In this document: piece after piece, positions 25,736-35,452 of the stretch
How positions within the stretch are numbered: position 1 is the first letter of the stretch
How the letters are laid out: each line of letters starts with the position of its first letter
Origin: Celeribacter neptunius
GTDB lineage: Bacteria > Pseudomonadota > Alphaproteobacteria > Rhodobacterales > Rhodobacteraceae
Assembly: GCF_900113955.1 (NCBI RefSeq)
Contig: NZ_FORH01000004.1
Location: forward strand, 310,001 to 374,000
Reading direction: 5' to 3'
DNA: 64,000 nt
Notes under the pieces: generated by a model
Told to the model about the DNA's origin: nothing
The model's database searches: none
Seen by the model: the letters and a program-made list of their open reading frames with translations, nothing else
Translations under genes and position numbers: made by a program

Positions 25736-26584
25736 ATGAGCGGCAAAGGCAACGCTCCGATTATCATCAAGAAGAAGAAAGTCATTCAGGGTGGCGGCCA
25801 TCACGGCGGTGCCTGGAAGGTGGCTTATGCCGACTTCGTGACCGCGATGATGGCGTTCTTTCTCTTGATGTGGTTGTTGAACGCGACGACGGAAAAACAG
25901 CGCAAGGGTCTGGCGGATTATTTCAATCCGACCATTCCGGTGAACCGTATTTCCGGTGGCGGAGACGGTGCCTTCGGTGGCGATTCCGTCTTTACCGAGG
26001 AAACCCTGTCGCAAAACGGCACGGGGGCGTCGAGCGAACATACCGCAAGCGACAGCGGCTCTGCCAAATCCGACAGTTCCACGGATGAGGATACGGCAAA
26101 GGCGCTCGAGGCCAAGGCCTTCTCCGAAGTTCAGGAACTCCTCACGGCGTTCAGCGGCGAAAGCATGGCGGCGGACAAGGCGATGCGCCATATCGTGACC
26201 CGGGTCACCGACGAAGGTCTGATCATCGAGCTTTACGATGTCGGGGATGAATCCCTGTTCTCATCGCGTTCGGACGAGCCGAATGAGGTTCTGGACCTGC
26301 TGGTGCAGATGCTCGCCGAAGTCATCAAGATCGTCCGCAACGATATTGCCGTGAATGGCTATGTCCGGTCACAGCCCCTGGTCGTCGCGGACAATCCGGT
26401 CTGGGACCTGTCGACGAAACGGGCGGACCGGGTGCGGTTGCTCCTGGAAACCAACGGGACGCCGGCCAAGCGCATTCAACGGGTGACGGGGTACGCGGAT
26501 CGCAAGCCTGCCATCGGCAATCCGATGTCCACGCGGAACAACCGCGTCGAGGTGATCCTGTTGCGCAACCAGATCAAGAAATAG
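25736..26584 (+). CDS. motB: Flagellar motor protein MotB
   Basis: 282 residues. Stator subunit that anchors the MotA/MotB proton channel to peptidoglycan. A basic N-terminus is followed by one membrane helix with YADFVTAMMAFFLLMWLL, in which D33 is the proton-carrying aspartate. A Gly/Ser-rich plug/linker (about 65-125) follows, then the OmpA-like domain (VNGYVRSQPLVV; STKRADRVRLLL; terminal NNRVEVILLRN). motA is not adjacent but lies 11 kb away at 37114. flgE follows after a 92-base gap. Confidence 0.96.
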   Translation: MSGKGNAPIIIKKKKVIQGGGHHGGAWKVAYADFVTAMMAFFLLMWLLNATTEKQRKGLADYFNPTIPVNRISGGGDGAFGGDSVFTEETLSQNGTGASSEHTASDSGSAKSDSSTDEDTAKALEAKAFSEVQELLTAFSGESMAADKAMRHIVTRVTDEGLIIELYDVGDESLFSSRSDEPNEVLDLLVQMLAEVIKIVRNDIAVNGYVRSQPLVVADNPVWDLSTKRADRVRLLLETNGTPAKRIQRVTGYADRKPAIGNPMSTRNNRVEVILLRNQIKK

Positions 26585-26599
26585 ACAGCATTTTAGGCG

Positions 26600-26614
26600 T
26601 TAGGCCGCCGTTAA
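26600..26614 (+). promoter_or_regulatory. CtrA-like site upstream of flgE
   Basis: TTAG-N7-TTAA, one base from the TTAA-N7-TTAA CtrA consensus, 63 bases before the flgE start codon. It suggests that flgE-flgK-flgL-flgI has its own promoter. Confidence 0.5.
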
Positions 26615-26676
26615 GTCTCTTTGTGCATGCTGAGTCCAGATCCCTCGGGTCTCAGCAGCAGAAAGGCGCTACCCCT

Positions 26677-27975
26677 ATGTCTATTTCTTCCTCGCTTAAT
26701 GCTGGCGTGGCTGGTCTTGCGGCCAACTCCACCCGCCTTGCGACCATTTCCGACAACATCGCAAACTCTGGTACCTACGGTTACAAACGTGCTTCGACCG
26801 ACTTCGAATCATTTGTGATTTCGAACTCGGCCAATACCGGCACCTACACCGCCGGTGGTGTGCGTGCGACGACAACGCGTTTGATCAGCGAACAGGGCCC
26901 CCTGATCTCGACATCGAACGCAACAGATATCGCCGTGGCCGATGGCGGTTTTCTCCCGGTGACGACCGAAGTGTCTCTCGACAACATGGGTGATCAACCC
27001 TTGATGATGACCACCACCGGCTCGTTCCATACCGATGCCGATGGTATCCTGAAGACATCTTCCGGTCTCGTGCTTCTCGGTTGGCCTGCCGAGGCAGATG
27101 GTTCGATCGCCACTTACGCGCGTGACACGATGACGGGGCTGGAACCCGTCGTTATAAATTCCAACCAGACGGCAGGTGACCCGACCACCAAGATCAACTT
27201 GGGGGTGAACCTGCCGGCGGAAGGCGACGCCGCAGCCACCACATTGCCGGCCTCGGTTGAATATTTCGGCAACCTCGGGACCTCCGAAGCGCTGGACATC
27301 ACCTTCACGCCGGATCTGGCCAATGACAACACCTGGACCATGTCGATCACCGACACGGCTTCCGGCGGTGCGATCATTGGTGAATATGTTCTGGTGTTCG
27401 ATGATACCCGTGGCGCGGGCGGGACCTTGTCGACGGTGACGCCGACGGTGAACAACCCGGTCGGTGCGACCTATGATTCGGCGGCCGGCACCCTGGCCCT
27501 GACCGTGGATGGCGGCCCGATCGAGATGACGATCGGCAAACCCGGCGACACCAACGGCCTGACCCAGCTGTCCGACCAATATGCCCCGACGTCAATCACC
27601 AAGGACGGTTCACCTGTTGGTAACCTTACCTCGGTAGAAATCGACAAAGGTGGCTATATCACGGCAACCTATGACACCGGTTTCACGCGGCGAATCTATC
27701 AGATTCCGCTCGTGGACGTACCGAATGCCAATGGTCTGAGCTCTCTGGGCAACCAGACCTATCAGGTCTCGCCGGACTCGGGTTCCTTCTTCCTCTGGGA
27801 TGCGGGTGACGGTCCGACCGGCACGGTCGAAGGGTTTGCTCGTGAAGGCTCGGCAACGGATGTGGCTGCGGAATTGACAGACCTCATCCAGACACAGCGG
27901 GCCTATTCGTCGAACGCGAAGGTCATCCAGACGGTCGATGAAATGCTTCAGGAGACCACGAATATCAAACGGTAA
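26677..27975 (+). CDS. flgE: Flagellar hook protein FlgE
   Basis: 432 residues. N-terminal rod/hook motif SLNAGVAGLAANSTRLATIS followed by DNIANSGTYGYKRA. The C-terminal conserved helix ends AELTDLIQTQRAYSSNAKVIQTVDEMLQ. The middle is a longer, variable, Thr/Ala-rich surface region. Polymerises to the hook outside the cell after export by the flagellar type III apparatus. Start ATG 26677 with GAAAGG about 10 bases upstream; an upstream in-frame start adds 18 residues without conservation. First gene of flgE-flgK-flgL-flgI. Confidence 0.95.
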   Translation: MSISSSLNAGVAGLAANSTRLATISDNIANSGTYGYKRASTDFESFVISNSANTGTYTAGGVRATTTRLISEQGPLISTSNATDIAVADGGFLPVTTEVSLDNMGDQPLMMTTTGSFHTDADGILKTSSGLVLLGWPAEADGSIATYARDTMTGLEPVVINSNQTAGDPTTKINLGVNLPAEGDAAATTLPASVEYFGNLGTSEALDITFTPDLANDNTWTMSITDTASGGAIIGEYVLVFDDTRGAGGTLSTVTPTVNNPVGATYDSAAGTLALTVDGGPIEMTIGKPGDTNGLTQLSDQYAPTSITKDGSPVGNLTSVEIDKGGYITATYDTGFTRRIYQIPLVDVPNANGLSSLGNQTYQVSPDSGSFFLWDAGDGPTGTVEGFAREGSATDVAAELTDLIQTQRAYSSNAKVIQTVDEMLQETTNIKR

Positions 27976-28010
27976 CGGCTAGAATGGCCTTGGGGGCAGG
28001 AGAATAGACT

Positions 28011-29468
28011 ATGAGTATCTCGAATGCTCTGGCGAACGCGTTGACGGGGTTGAATGCCGTCTCTCGCGCGGCCGACGTCGTGTCGTCCAATGTCGCCAAT
28101 GCTATGACCGAAGGCTATGGACGGCGCGATATCGAATTGACATCGCAACAATTGGGACGGACCGGCTCAGGTGTATCTGTTGTCGGTACGACCCGCTACT
28201 ACGACCCGGTGACGACCGGAGAACGCCGCGACGCAGATGCCGGGGTGGCGCTCGAAAATACGCGCGCAGATTTCTACGACACCTATGCCTCGGCCATGGG
28301 GCAAGCCGATGAGGCCTCCTCGATTGCGGGGCAGATCACCGGCTTGGAAACCGCGTTGATCGAGGCGGCGAGCCGTCCCGATTCCGATGCGCGGTTGAGT
28401 TCGGTCCTGACCTCTGCGCAGAACCTGAGCGAGCGGATCAATTCCGCTTCCGACAAGATTTCGGACACGCGCATGGCCGCCGATGCCGAGATTGCGACGA
28501 CGGTCGATTATCTGAACAAGTCTCTGCAACAGGTTGTGGATCTGAACGTCGCCATTCAGGCGCAGGTCACCCAAGGCTATGATGCCAATGCGTTGAAAGA
28601 CCAGCGTCAGGTTCTTGTCGACAATATTGCGAAGCTCGTTCCGATCAACGAGGTCCCGCAAAAAAACGGGATGATCTCGCTCTATACCTCCGGCGGCGTG
28701 TTCTTGGTGGATTCCAAGGCGGCGACGCTGGAATTCAACCGGACGCCGACCATTACCCCGGACATGACCGTCGAGAGCGGCGCATTGTCCGGGCTCTCGA
28801 TCAATGGCCATCCGGTGACGACCGACGCGGAACGCGGTCAGATCGCCGGTGGCGAACTCGCCGGGCTGTTCGAGGTCCGCGATGAGCTGGCACCACAGGC
28901 ACAGGTCGAACTGGATGCTCTGGCCCGTGATCTCATCGAACGTTTCCAGACCACCGATGCTGACCCGACCCTTCCGGCCGGTGCGGCGGGCCTCTTCGCC
29001 GACGGCGGTGCCGCTTTCGATCCTGCGAATGAGGCGTCACTGGCCGGTCGTATTTCCGTCAACACGCTCGTCGACCCGTCCCAGGGCGGCGACCTGTGGA
29101 AATTGCGCGATGGTCTCGGCGCGACTGTGGAGGGGGATCAGGGCGACGCCACGATTCTCAATTCTCTGACCGAAGCGCTGCAGGCGACACGGGTCGCCGC
29201 GTCCGGTGGCATGACCTCGGTCGAGCGTTCGGCGCTCGGCTTTGCGTCAGAAGTCTATTCGCTCGCGCAGACCAGTCAGCTCAATGCGGAGGCGAATCTC
29301 AGCTATGTGTCCGCGCAGCAGGAGACCCTTGTGGGGATCGAACAGGCCCATGGCGTCGATACCGATTACGAGATGCAACAACTGCTGATCATCGAGCAAA
29401 GCTATGCCGCGAATGCCAAGGTGATTCAAACGATCCAGACTCTCATGGATCAGTTGATGGGGATCTAA
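28011..29468 (+). CDS. flgK: Flagellar hook-associated protein 1 (FlgK)
   Basis: 485 residues. Begins SISNALANALTGLNAVSRAADVVSSNVANAMTEGY, the FlgK/rod-type N-terminus, and ends with a helix containing YEMQQLLIIEQSYAANAKVIQTIQTLM. Forms the junction between hook and filament. AGGAG lies about nine bases before the ATG. flgL starts one base after its stop codon. Confidence 0.94.
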   Translation: MSISNALANALTGLNAVSRAADVVSSNVANAMTEGYGRRDIELTSQQLGRTGSGVSVVGTTRYYDPVTTGERRDADAGVALENTRADFYDTYASAMGQADEASSIAGQITGLETALIEAASRPDSDARLSSVLTSAQNLSERINSASDKISDTRMAADAEIATTVDYLNKSLQQVVDLNVAIQAQVTQGYDANALKDQRQVLVDNIAKLVPINEVPQKNGMISLYTSGGVFLVDSKAATLEFNRTPTITPDMTVESGALSGLSINGHPVTTDAERGQIAGGELAGLFEVRDELAPQAQVELDALARDLIERFQTTDADPTLPAGAAGLFADGGAAFDPANEASLAGRISVNTLVDPSQGGDLWKLRDGLGATVEGDQGDATILNSLTEALQATRVAASGGMTSVERSALGFASEVYSLAQTSQLNAEANLSYVSAQQETLVGIEQAHGVDTDYEMQQLLIIEQSYAANAKVIQTIQTLMDQLMGI

Positions 29469-29469
29469 A

Positions 29470-30486
29470 ATGACTTCAATTTTCTTCGGAGATATGGCAG
29501 CGGCCACCCGCAACATGCGGATGACGACGCAGGTCAAACAGAATCTCGATCAATACACCTATGAGGTGGCCAGTGGACAGAAATACGATCTGGCCGCCGC
29601 GGTTTCCGGTGACTTTTCACCCTTGGCGTCGATCGAAAGATCTCTGCGCACGCTGGAATCCTACGATCTCAGCATCCGTGAGGCGGGGCTTTTTGCAACT
29701 TCGATGCAGTCCGCTCTGGAGACCGTGTCGGGCCATGTCGAAGAGGCCTCGACCGATCTTGTCGTCGCGGCGGACCGCGGGGACGCGACGAGCCTCTCGG
29801 TGGCCGCCACCGATGCGCATACCCGTTTCGACTCCGTCGTTGCGACGCTCAATACCCGGATCGGGGATCGTTCCCTGTTCAGCGGGGCCGCGACGGGCAA
29901 GACATCGCTGATGTCCTCAGATGAGATGATCACCGAATTGCAGACGGCCCTGGTCGCTGCCGGTGCGTCCAGCGTGGCCGATGTCGAGGCGGTGGTGGAT
30001 GACTGGTTCATGTCCGCCGGTGGCGGGTTTGAAACCGTCGGGTATCGTGGCTCGGATACGCCCCTGTCTGCCTTCAGCCTCGGGGATCAGGATTCGGTGC
30101 AGGTCAAGCTCACCGGCGACGATGACGTTCTGCGCAAGACCCTCAAAGGGCTGGCCATGGCGTCCCTGGTTGACGAGGGTCTTTTCAGCGATGATGTGAC
30201 CGCGCGGGCGCAGGTCCTGCACAATTCGGGCGAAGCCCTGATGGGCGCGCGCGCCGGCGTCGCCGACCTGCAATCGCAAGTGGGCAGCATCGAATCCCGC
30301 ATTGAAGAGGCGAAGGTCGGCAACAGCACCATGACCTTTTCTTATGAAACGGCGAAATCCGAAATTGTCGCAGCAGATCCCTACGAGGCCGCCTCGTTGC
30401 TGCAGCAAACCGAAACCCAACTCCAACTGATTTACACGCTCACAGCGCGTATGTCGCAACTCAGCCTTGCGGATTACATTAGATGA
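29470..30486 (+). CDS. flgL: Flagellar hook-associated protein 3 (FlgL), flagellin-like
   Basis: 338 residues of the flagellin fold. N-terminal helix SIFFGDMAAATRNMRMTTQVKQNLDQYTYEVASGQ; C-terminal TETQLQLIYTLTARMSQLSLADYIR. Second junction protein between hook and filament. Placement directly after flgK supports FlgL over flagellin. Its stop overlaps the flgI start (ATGA). Confidence 0.88.
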   Translation: MTSIFFGDMAAATRNMRMTTQVKQNLDQYTYEVASGQKYDLAAAVSGDFSPLASIERSLRTLESYDLSIREAGLFATSMQSALETVSGHVEEASTDLVVAADRGDATSLSVAATDAHTRFDSVVATLNTRIGDRSLFSGAATGKTSLMSSDEMITELQTALVAAGASSVADVEAVVDDWFMSAGGGFETVGYRGSDTPLSAFSLGDQDSVQVKLTGDDDVLRKTLKGLAMASLVDEGLFSDDVTARAQVLHNSGEALMGARAGVADLQSQVGSIESRIEEAKVGNSTMTFSYETAKSEIVAADPYEAASLLQQTETQLQLIYTLTARMSQLSLADYIR

Positions 30487-31586
30487 TCAGAACTTTCATC
30501 GCTCTACTCCTCGCAATTTGCCTGACCGGTGCAGCCTCGGCGAATCCCATTCGAATCAAAGATTTGGTGGAATTCGACGGGGTGCGCGGCAACGATCTCG
30601 TGGGCTACGGCCTCGTGGTCGGTCTGAATGGCACGGGGGACGGTTTGCGGAATGCACCGTTCACCGAAGAAATCATGTCCAACATTCTCGAACGCCTCGG
30701 CGTGAACGTGACCGGCGAGCAATTCCGGCCGAAGAACGTGGCCGCCGTCTTCGTGACCGCGACCCTGCCGCCGTTCTCGCGCGCAGGCGGCCAGATCGAC
30801 GTGACCGTGTCGGCTATTGGCGATGCCAAGAGCCTCTTGGGCGGCACGCTGGTGATGACGCCGCTGAATGCGCCCGATGGCGAAATCTATGCGGTGGCCC
30901 AGGGCACGGTGATCGCCGGTGGCGCCTCGGCCCAGGGCAATGGCGCCTCGGTGGTGCAAGGGGTGCCGACCGCCGGGGTGATCCCCTCGGGCGCGCGCGT
31001 CGAACGCGAGATCGATTTCGATTTCACCAAGCTGAAATCCGTCCGGCTCGCCCTCCGGAACCCGGATTTCACCACCGCCGAACGGATCGAAAATGCGATC
31101 AATGCCGATTTCGGTCGGGTGGTGTCGCGCATGCTCGATGCCGGCACGGTCATTCTCGACGTCAAGGCAACGAAAGAACTGTCGCCAGCCCACGCGCTGG
31201 GCCGGGTTGAAAACATCTCGGTCCAGCCCGAGATCAAGGCCCGCGTGGTGGTGGATCAACGTTCCGGCACAATCGTGATGGGGCAGGATGTCCGGATTTC
31301 CAATGTCGCGGTCAGTCAGGGCAATCTGACGCTCAGGATCGAGGAAGAGCCGCTGGTGGTGCAACCCAATCCCTTCTCGGATGGTGGCACGGTGGTCGTC
31401 CCGCGGACCCGCGCCTCGATTCAGGAAGAGCCGGGGATCGGGCTGGCCGAGATTCAGGAGGGGACCTCGCTCTCCGAGGTGATCGCCGGGCTCAACGCGC
31501 TGGGTGTCGCGCCGCGCGACATGATCGACATTCTCAAAAGCATCAAGGCCGCCGGTGCGCTGCATGCGGAGTTCCTGGTGCGCTGA
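30483..31586 (+). CDS. flgI: Flagellar P-ring protein FlgI
   Basis: 367 residues with a Sec signal peptide (FIALLLAICLTGAASA). Begins the mature chain NPIRIKDLVEFDGVRGNDLVGYGLVVGLNGTGDG, the highly conserved FlgI block. Forms the periplasmic P ring around the rod. ATG overlaps the flgL stop, so translation is coupled. A terminator follows at 31671. Confidence 0.98.
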   Translation: MIRTFIALLLAICLTGAASANPIRIKDLVEFDGVRGNDLVGYGLVVGLNGTGDGLRNAPFTEEIMSNILERLGVNVTGEQFRPKNVAAVFVTATLPPFSRAGGQIDVTVSAIGDAKSLLGGTLVMTPLNAPDGEIYAVAQGTVIAGGASAQGNGASVVQGVPTAGVIPSGARVEREIDFDFTKLKSVRLALRNPDFTTAERIENAINADFGRVVSRMLDAGTVILDVKATKELSPAHALGRVENISVQPEIKARVVVDQRSGTIVMGQDVRISNVAVSQGNLTLRIEEEPLVVQPNPFSDGGTVVVPRTRASIQEEPGIGLAEIQEGTSLSEVIAGLNALGVAPRDMIDILKSIKAAGALHAEFLVR

Positions 31587-31670
31587 TCGCGAAAGGGGGC
31601 CTTCCGTTCAGGGGCCACCGAAGCGCAAAGCGCACGAAGTCAGGCAAGATAAATCAGGCAAGATTCTGAG

Positions 31671-31704
31671 AGGCACGTTGGGGGACCCCAGCGTGCCTTT
31701 TCTT
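31671..31704 (+). terminator. Terminator of the flgE-flgI operon
   Basis: Long stem AGGCACG(T)TGGG / CCCA(G)CGTGCCT at 31671-31698 with a T-G mismatch, followed by TTTTCTTTT. It begins 85 bases after flgI stops. Confidence 0.85.
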
Positions 31705-31966
31705 TTGCCGCCTTCTGTGGAGGGGGCAGGGAAGGTGGCATCTGTCTTGGCCACGCCGCGCATATGGCTTTGCGAGCTTGGCGGCTGCCTCCGGGACGTG
31801 TCTTGCCGGGTGGATCGACACCGCCGTGGAACGGTACCGCCCTGAGACGGGGTCCATCTCTCCGTCAGAATCGTCTGGATGAGCGCTCTGAAGCGCTGAA
31901 CCGATCGGCTGCGCCTGATCTGGGAGCTCTCAGAGGGAGGTCGAGTGCGATGTATACGCAAAGGAA
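31705..31966. other. Intergenic stretch between two terminators, no gene seen
   Basis: Between the flgI terminator and the fliP terminator. Short open frames occur on both strands (for example 31764-32042 plus and 31608-31961 minus), but their products are Arg/Pro/Ser-rich and lack ribosome sites or recognisable domains. I see nothing I can support here. Confidence 0.5.
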
Positions 31967-31992
31967 AACCGCAGGGAAGGCCCCCTGCGGTT
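31967..31992 (-). terminator. Terminator of the fliF-fliP operon
   Basis: Perfect 10-bp stem AACCGCAGGG / CCCTGCGGTT with a 6-nt loop. On the minus strand it is followed by TTCCTTTGC, about 40 bases after the fliP stop. Confidence 0.85.
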
Positions 31993-32032
31993 CATCGATC
32001 TGTGCCTGTTCGATCTGGAGAGAGTTGAAAAT

Positions 32033-32770
32033 TCAGAAGTAACTTCGCACGAGCGCGCTCGAAATCAGGGCCCAGCCATCCGCGACCACGAAAAACGCCA
32101 GTTTGAAGGGCAGAGAGACGATCGCCGGCGGCACCATCATCATCCCCATCGACATCAGGATCGCCGAGACCACCAGATCGATGATCAGGAAGGGCAGGAA
32201 GATCAGGAAGCCGATCTGAAACGCCCGGGCCACTTCCGACAACAGGAAGGAGGGAATGAGCAGCGACAGCGGTGCATCGCGGGTCACGCCCTGGACATCG
32301 GCGAAATCGGTTCGCAGATCCTGAAGTTCGGCAAACGTGTCCGGGTCGATCCGGTTGGCCATGAAGCCACGGAAAGGGTCGACAACCAGCGGAAAGGCTT
32401 CCTCGAGCGTCACCTCATTGTTGACATAGGGCTGAACGCCGGTGTCCCAGCTCTGCATGAACACCGGTTCCATGACGAAATAGGTGAGGAACATGGCGAG
32501 GCTGACCATCAACATGTTCGGTGGCGATTGCTGTAACCCGATCGCCTGTCGCAGGATCGACAGCACCGTCACGATGAACGGGAAACAGGTGAGCGTCACC
32601 GCGATGCCGGGCACGATGCTCAGGACCGTGACCAGGATCAGGATCTGTACCGAGCGGGTGGCGAGAGAACCGTCATCACCCAGGTTCAGGGTGACATCCT
32701 GCGCCAGGGCAGCCTCACTCAGGCCCAGAACAAGGAGGGCCGCCGTGAGGAGCAGAAGGAAAGGTCGCAT
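32033..32770 (-). CDS. fliP: Flagellar export apparatus protein FliP
   Basis: 245 residues. A cleavable signal peptide (FLLLLTAALLVLGLSEAALA) is followed by the four-helix export-gate core with LVTVLSIVPGIAVTLTCFPF and RQAIGLQQSPPNMLMVSLAM, both highly conserved. Forms the entry pore of the flagellar type III apparatus with FliQ, FliR and FlhB. Last gene of fliF-fliH-fliN-fliP, six bases after fliN. Confidence 0.97.
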   Translation of the reverse strand: MRPFLLLLTAALLVLGLSEAALAQDVTLNLGDDGSLATRSVQILILVTVLSIVPGIAVTLTCFPFIVTVLSILRQAIGLQQSPPNMLMVSLAMFLTYFVMEPVFMQSWDTGVQPYVNNEVTLEEAFPLVVDPFRGFMANRIDPDTFAELQDLRTDFADVQGVTRDAPLSLLIPSFLLSEVARAFQIGFLIFLPFLIIDLVVSAILMSMGMMMVPPAIVSLPFKLAFFVVADGWALISSALVRSYF

Positions 32771-32776
32771 GACGCC

Positions 32777-33055
32777 TCACAAGCCGTTTTTGAGATCGGC
32801 AACCTCGGTCAGGCGCACGGCCAGCTGACCGGCCTGTCCACCTTCCATTTCCTGCAATTCGCCGCGGGCGATGAGCTTGTCCCCGACATAGAGCTCGACC
32901 GGGTCCTCGACATTGCGATCGAGGGGCAGAATGCTGTCGTTCTGCAGCTTCAGCAGATCCTTGACCAGAGGACGGGCCTTGCCCACCGAGATGGTGATTT
33001 CGATCGGCACCTGGGAAAAGGGATTCGCGTTGCCGTCGTCAGTATGCTCAACCAT
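32777..33055 (-). CDS. fliN: Flagellar motor switch protein FliN
   Basis: 92 residues, essentially one SpoA domain: VPIEITISVGKARPLVKDLL, LPLDRNVEDPVELYVGDKLIARGEL and a terminal VRLTEV. C-ring component below the MS ring that also docks FliH. Its start overlaps the end of fliH by eight bases. The expected C-ring partners fliM and fliG are not in this window. Confidence 0.93.
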   Translation of the reverse strand: MVEHTDDGNANPFSQVPIEITISVGKARPLVKDLLKLQNDSILPLDRNVEDPVELYVGDKLIARGELQEMEGGQAGQLAVRLTEVADLKNGL

Positions 33056-33686
33056 GTTTCATGGCCTCCTCATTCAAGGCATAGACCGCATTGATGGCCT
33101 GACCGATCTTTTCCACGGCGGCATCCATATCGATCTTTTTCTCCAGCTCGCCCATCCGCAGATAGACCTGACCTTCTGCCAGGCTGGGTTCTTCGACAAT
33201 TTCCAATGGTATGGTTAACGAGTCGTCAATGAGACGCTGAATTGCTGGGCGCGAGGCCGGCGCGAGTACGATTTGGATCGGCGCGTCGGAAACCTCTTCG
33301 GCCAGAGGCAGCAATTCCTCGATGATCGTCTGGCCCAGAGTGTCCGAGACCAGCTGCGGCAGGACCTTGGTCACCATTTCCGACAAAAGCGGCTCAAGCG
33401 CTTTCATGATATGAGAGCGCGCCTCGTGAAATGTGAATCCGAGATCCTGAAGATTGCGGGCAAACTCCGCGCCGATTCGCGACTGGTCTTCGCCCTCTGC
33501 GCGGGTGGCGTCGTCCCAGCCGGCCTTGTAGCCCTGTTCATAGGCCGCCATGCGATTGGCTTCGATTTCTTCCGGCGTCGGACCTGCGGGCACTTGCGGT
33601 GCGCCCACTGGCGCCGATTGACGGTGGCTCCGCGGATCCTTGCGGGGCGCGGCCCCGAAATCTTCAAGGGAAAAGCGCGCGGTCAT
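33048..33686 (-). CDS. fliH: FliH-like flagellar assembly protein
   Basis: 212 residues. Regulator of the FliI ATPase that ferries it to the C ring. The N-terminal part is Pro/Ala-rich and hydrophilic. The centre is helical (EANRMAAYEQGYKAGWDDA, typical of FliH), and the C-terminal region has IQIVLAPASRPAIQRLID and IVEEPSLAEGQVYLRM. Position between fliF and fliN supports the call, since FliH sequences diverge widely. ATG 33686 overlaps the fliF stop. Confidence 0.85.
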   Translation of the reverse strand: MTARFSLEDFGAAPRKDPRSHRQSAPVGAPQVPAGPTPEEIEANRMAAYEQGYKAGWDDATRAEGEDQSRIGAEFARNLQDLGFTFHEARSHIMKALEPLLSEMVTKVLPQLVSDTLGQTIIEELLPLAEEVSDAPIQIVLAPASRPAIQRLIDDSLTIPLEIVEEPSLAEGQVYLRMGELEKKIDMDAAVEKIGQAINAVYALNEEAMKHG

Positions 33687-35326
33687 CAAACATTTTCCTC
33701 CGTGTCTTCCATCCAGCTGCGTAGGATTTCAACGGTTTCATCCTGGCGGTCCTCGATCATCTTTTTCAGACGCTTGACCGGATCGTTGGAGATGCCGATC
33801 TCGTCATCCCCGAGGTCGAAATCGGAGACCACCCCCATGGTCGGCAGTTCAAAGCCGCCATTGGAAACCTCCCCATTCAGAGCAGGCAGCGACGATTGCG
33901 GCAGATCGGGAACCGGGATCGTGGCAGGCAGGTTTTGTGCCTCGCCCTGTGGAGCAGGCGCCGGGGCGGGCAGGGCGGTGGCTGGTTTCGACAGAATCGG
34001 GCGCAGCACGAAAAGACCCAAAACCAGCGTCACCACGGCCAAAACGGCCAGTTGAATGATCGACATGAGGTCGAGGTTGATCGCAGAGATCAGAGAGCTT
34101 TGCACCGCGGTGCCTTCGACCGGAACCGGTTGGAATTCCATGGTCTTGAGCGTGATCTGGTCGCCGCGCGCCTCGTCGTACCCGATTGCCGAGGCGACAA
34201 GATCGCGCAGCGCGTCAAGTTCTTCCGGGCTTCGGGGCGCCCAGCTGGCGGTCTGGGTTGTCGGGTCCACGGTGGTGATGCCATCGACCAGGACCGCGAC
34301 GGTCAGGCGTTTGATCGCGCCGGGGCCGCGCTGGATCTCGCGACGGGTCTCGGAGACCTCATAGTTGAAGCGTTCGCGGGTCTCGCTGTTGTTCGAGCTC
34401 GAATCGCTGCCACCGGCCCCGGCCCCATTGGGCAGATTCGAGGCGACGGTGACCGAACCGCCGCCGCTGTCTTGTGAGGAGTTCGTGCGGGATTCCGTTT
34501 CCGAGCTGATCGCCACGCGGCTGTCGGGATCGAACTTGCGCTCGACGATCGATTCCTGATCGGTCATGGTTTCGAGCGAAACCTCGACGACGGCCTTTCC
34601 GGGACCGACACGCGCTTCGAGAAGCCGTTCGACATTCTTGCGCAGCTCTTCGCTCCGGTCGGAATTGGTGGTGGCCCCGGTTTCAGCCTCGTCTCCCGAC
34701 ACGACGACACCGGTCCGGCCATCGATCACGGCCACCTCTTCGGGGGTCAGCCCTGCGACGGCGGAGGCGACGAGATAGCGAAATGCCTTGGCCTGTTCCG
34801 AGGAAATCGGGCCACTGATCGCGGTCACCGTGACAGAGGCGGAGGCGGCGATCTGACGTTTGAACGGTTGTGAAGACGGGTTGGCAATATGCACACGGGC
34901 GGAACGGATCTGTTGCGACGAGACGATGGTGCGGGCGATCTCACCTTCTTTGGCGCGCCAATAGGCTGCATCGAACATCTGGGAGGTGGTGCCGAAGCCG
35001 GAAAGCGAATCGAGCAGCTCATACCCGCCGGTGGAATTGGCCGGCAGACCTTCGGAGGCGAGCGTCATGCGCAGCTCATCGCGCTGGTTGCCGGGAACGA
35101 AAATGGCACCGCCGCGAATCTCATAGTTGACGCCCTGGGCCTCGAGCGATTGCACAACTTCGCCGGCTGGGCCGCTCTCCAAACCCGAATAAAGCAAGGC
35201 CATGGAGGGTTTGGTCGCCAGACGCGACAGTCCGAGAATGGCCGCGAACATAAGGACAGTCGCGCCCAGCACGATAATGCGGCGTTTGGGGTCGAGATTA
35301 GACCAAACCGAAAAGATCTGTTGCAA
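33686..35326 (-). CDS. fliF: Flagellar M-ring protein FliF
   Basis: 546 residues, forming the MS ring in the inner membrane. Two membrane helices: near the N-terminus (RIIVLGATVLMFAAILGLSRL) and near residue 430 (IIQLAVLAVVTLVLGLFVL). The ring-building motifs include PSMALLYSGLESGPAGEVVQ and ARVHIANPSSQPFKRQ, with a periplasmic Ser/Asn-rich loop at about 280-310. The C-terminal tail (KRLKKMIEDRQDETVEILRSW) is the FliG-binding segment, although fliG is not seen nearby. First gene of its operon, divergent from fliL. Confidence 0.97.
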   Translation of the reverse strand: MQQIFSVWSNLDPKRRIIVLGATVLMFAAILGLSRLATKPSMALLYSGLESGPAGEVVQSLEAQGVNYEIRGGAIFVPGNQRDELRMTLASEGLPANSTGGYELLDSLSGFGTTSQMFDAAYWRAKEGEIARTIVSSQQIRSARVHIANPSSQPFKRQIAASASVTVTAISGPISSEQAKAFRYLVASAVAGLTPEEVAVIDGRTGVVVSGDEAETGATTNSDRSEELRKNVERLLEARVGPGKAVVEVSLETMTDQESIVERKFDPDSRVAISSETESRTNSSQDSGGGSVTVASNLPNGAGAGGSDSSSNNSETRERFNYEVSETRREIQRGPGAIKRLTVAVLVDGITTVDPTTQTASWAPRSPEELDALRDLVASAIGYDEARGDQITLKTMEFQPVPVEGTAVQSSLISAINLDLMSIIQLAVLAVVTLVLGLFVLRPILSKPATALPAPAPAPQGEAQNLPATIPVPDLPQSSLPALNGEVSNGGFELPTMGVVSDFDLGDDEIGISNDPVKRLKKMIEDRQDETVEILRSWMEDTEENV

Positions 35327-35388
35327 GACGACACTCCTTGGATGTGCGGGCTTCTGCCCCCGTCCGTATTAGAAATGTCTGATCAGCC

Positions 35389-35403
35389 TTAACAATCGGT
35401 TAG
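35389..35403. promoter_or_regulatory. CtrA-like site between fliF and fliL
   Basis: TTAA-N7-TTAG in the 126-base divergent space, 50 bases before the fliL start and 63 bases before the fliF start. It could serve both operons. Confidence 0.5.
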
Positions 35404-35452
35404 CTACCTTGCGGATAAAAGGGATTCGGAAAGAATTTTTCTGGATGGACCC

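Noticed and set aside
31764-32042. 92-codon plus-strand frame in the flgI-fliP gap
   Set aside because: Arg/Pro/Ser-rich product, overlaps a terminator, no ribosome site.
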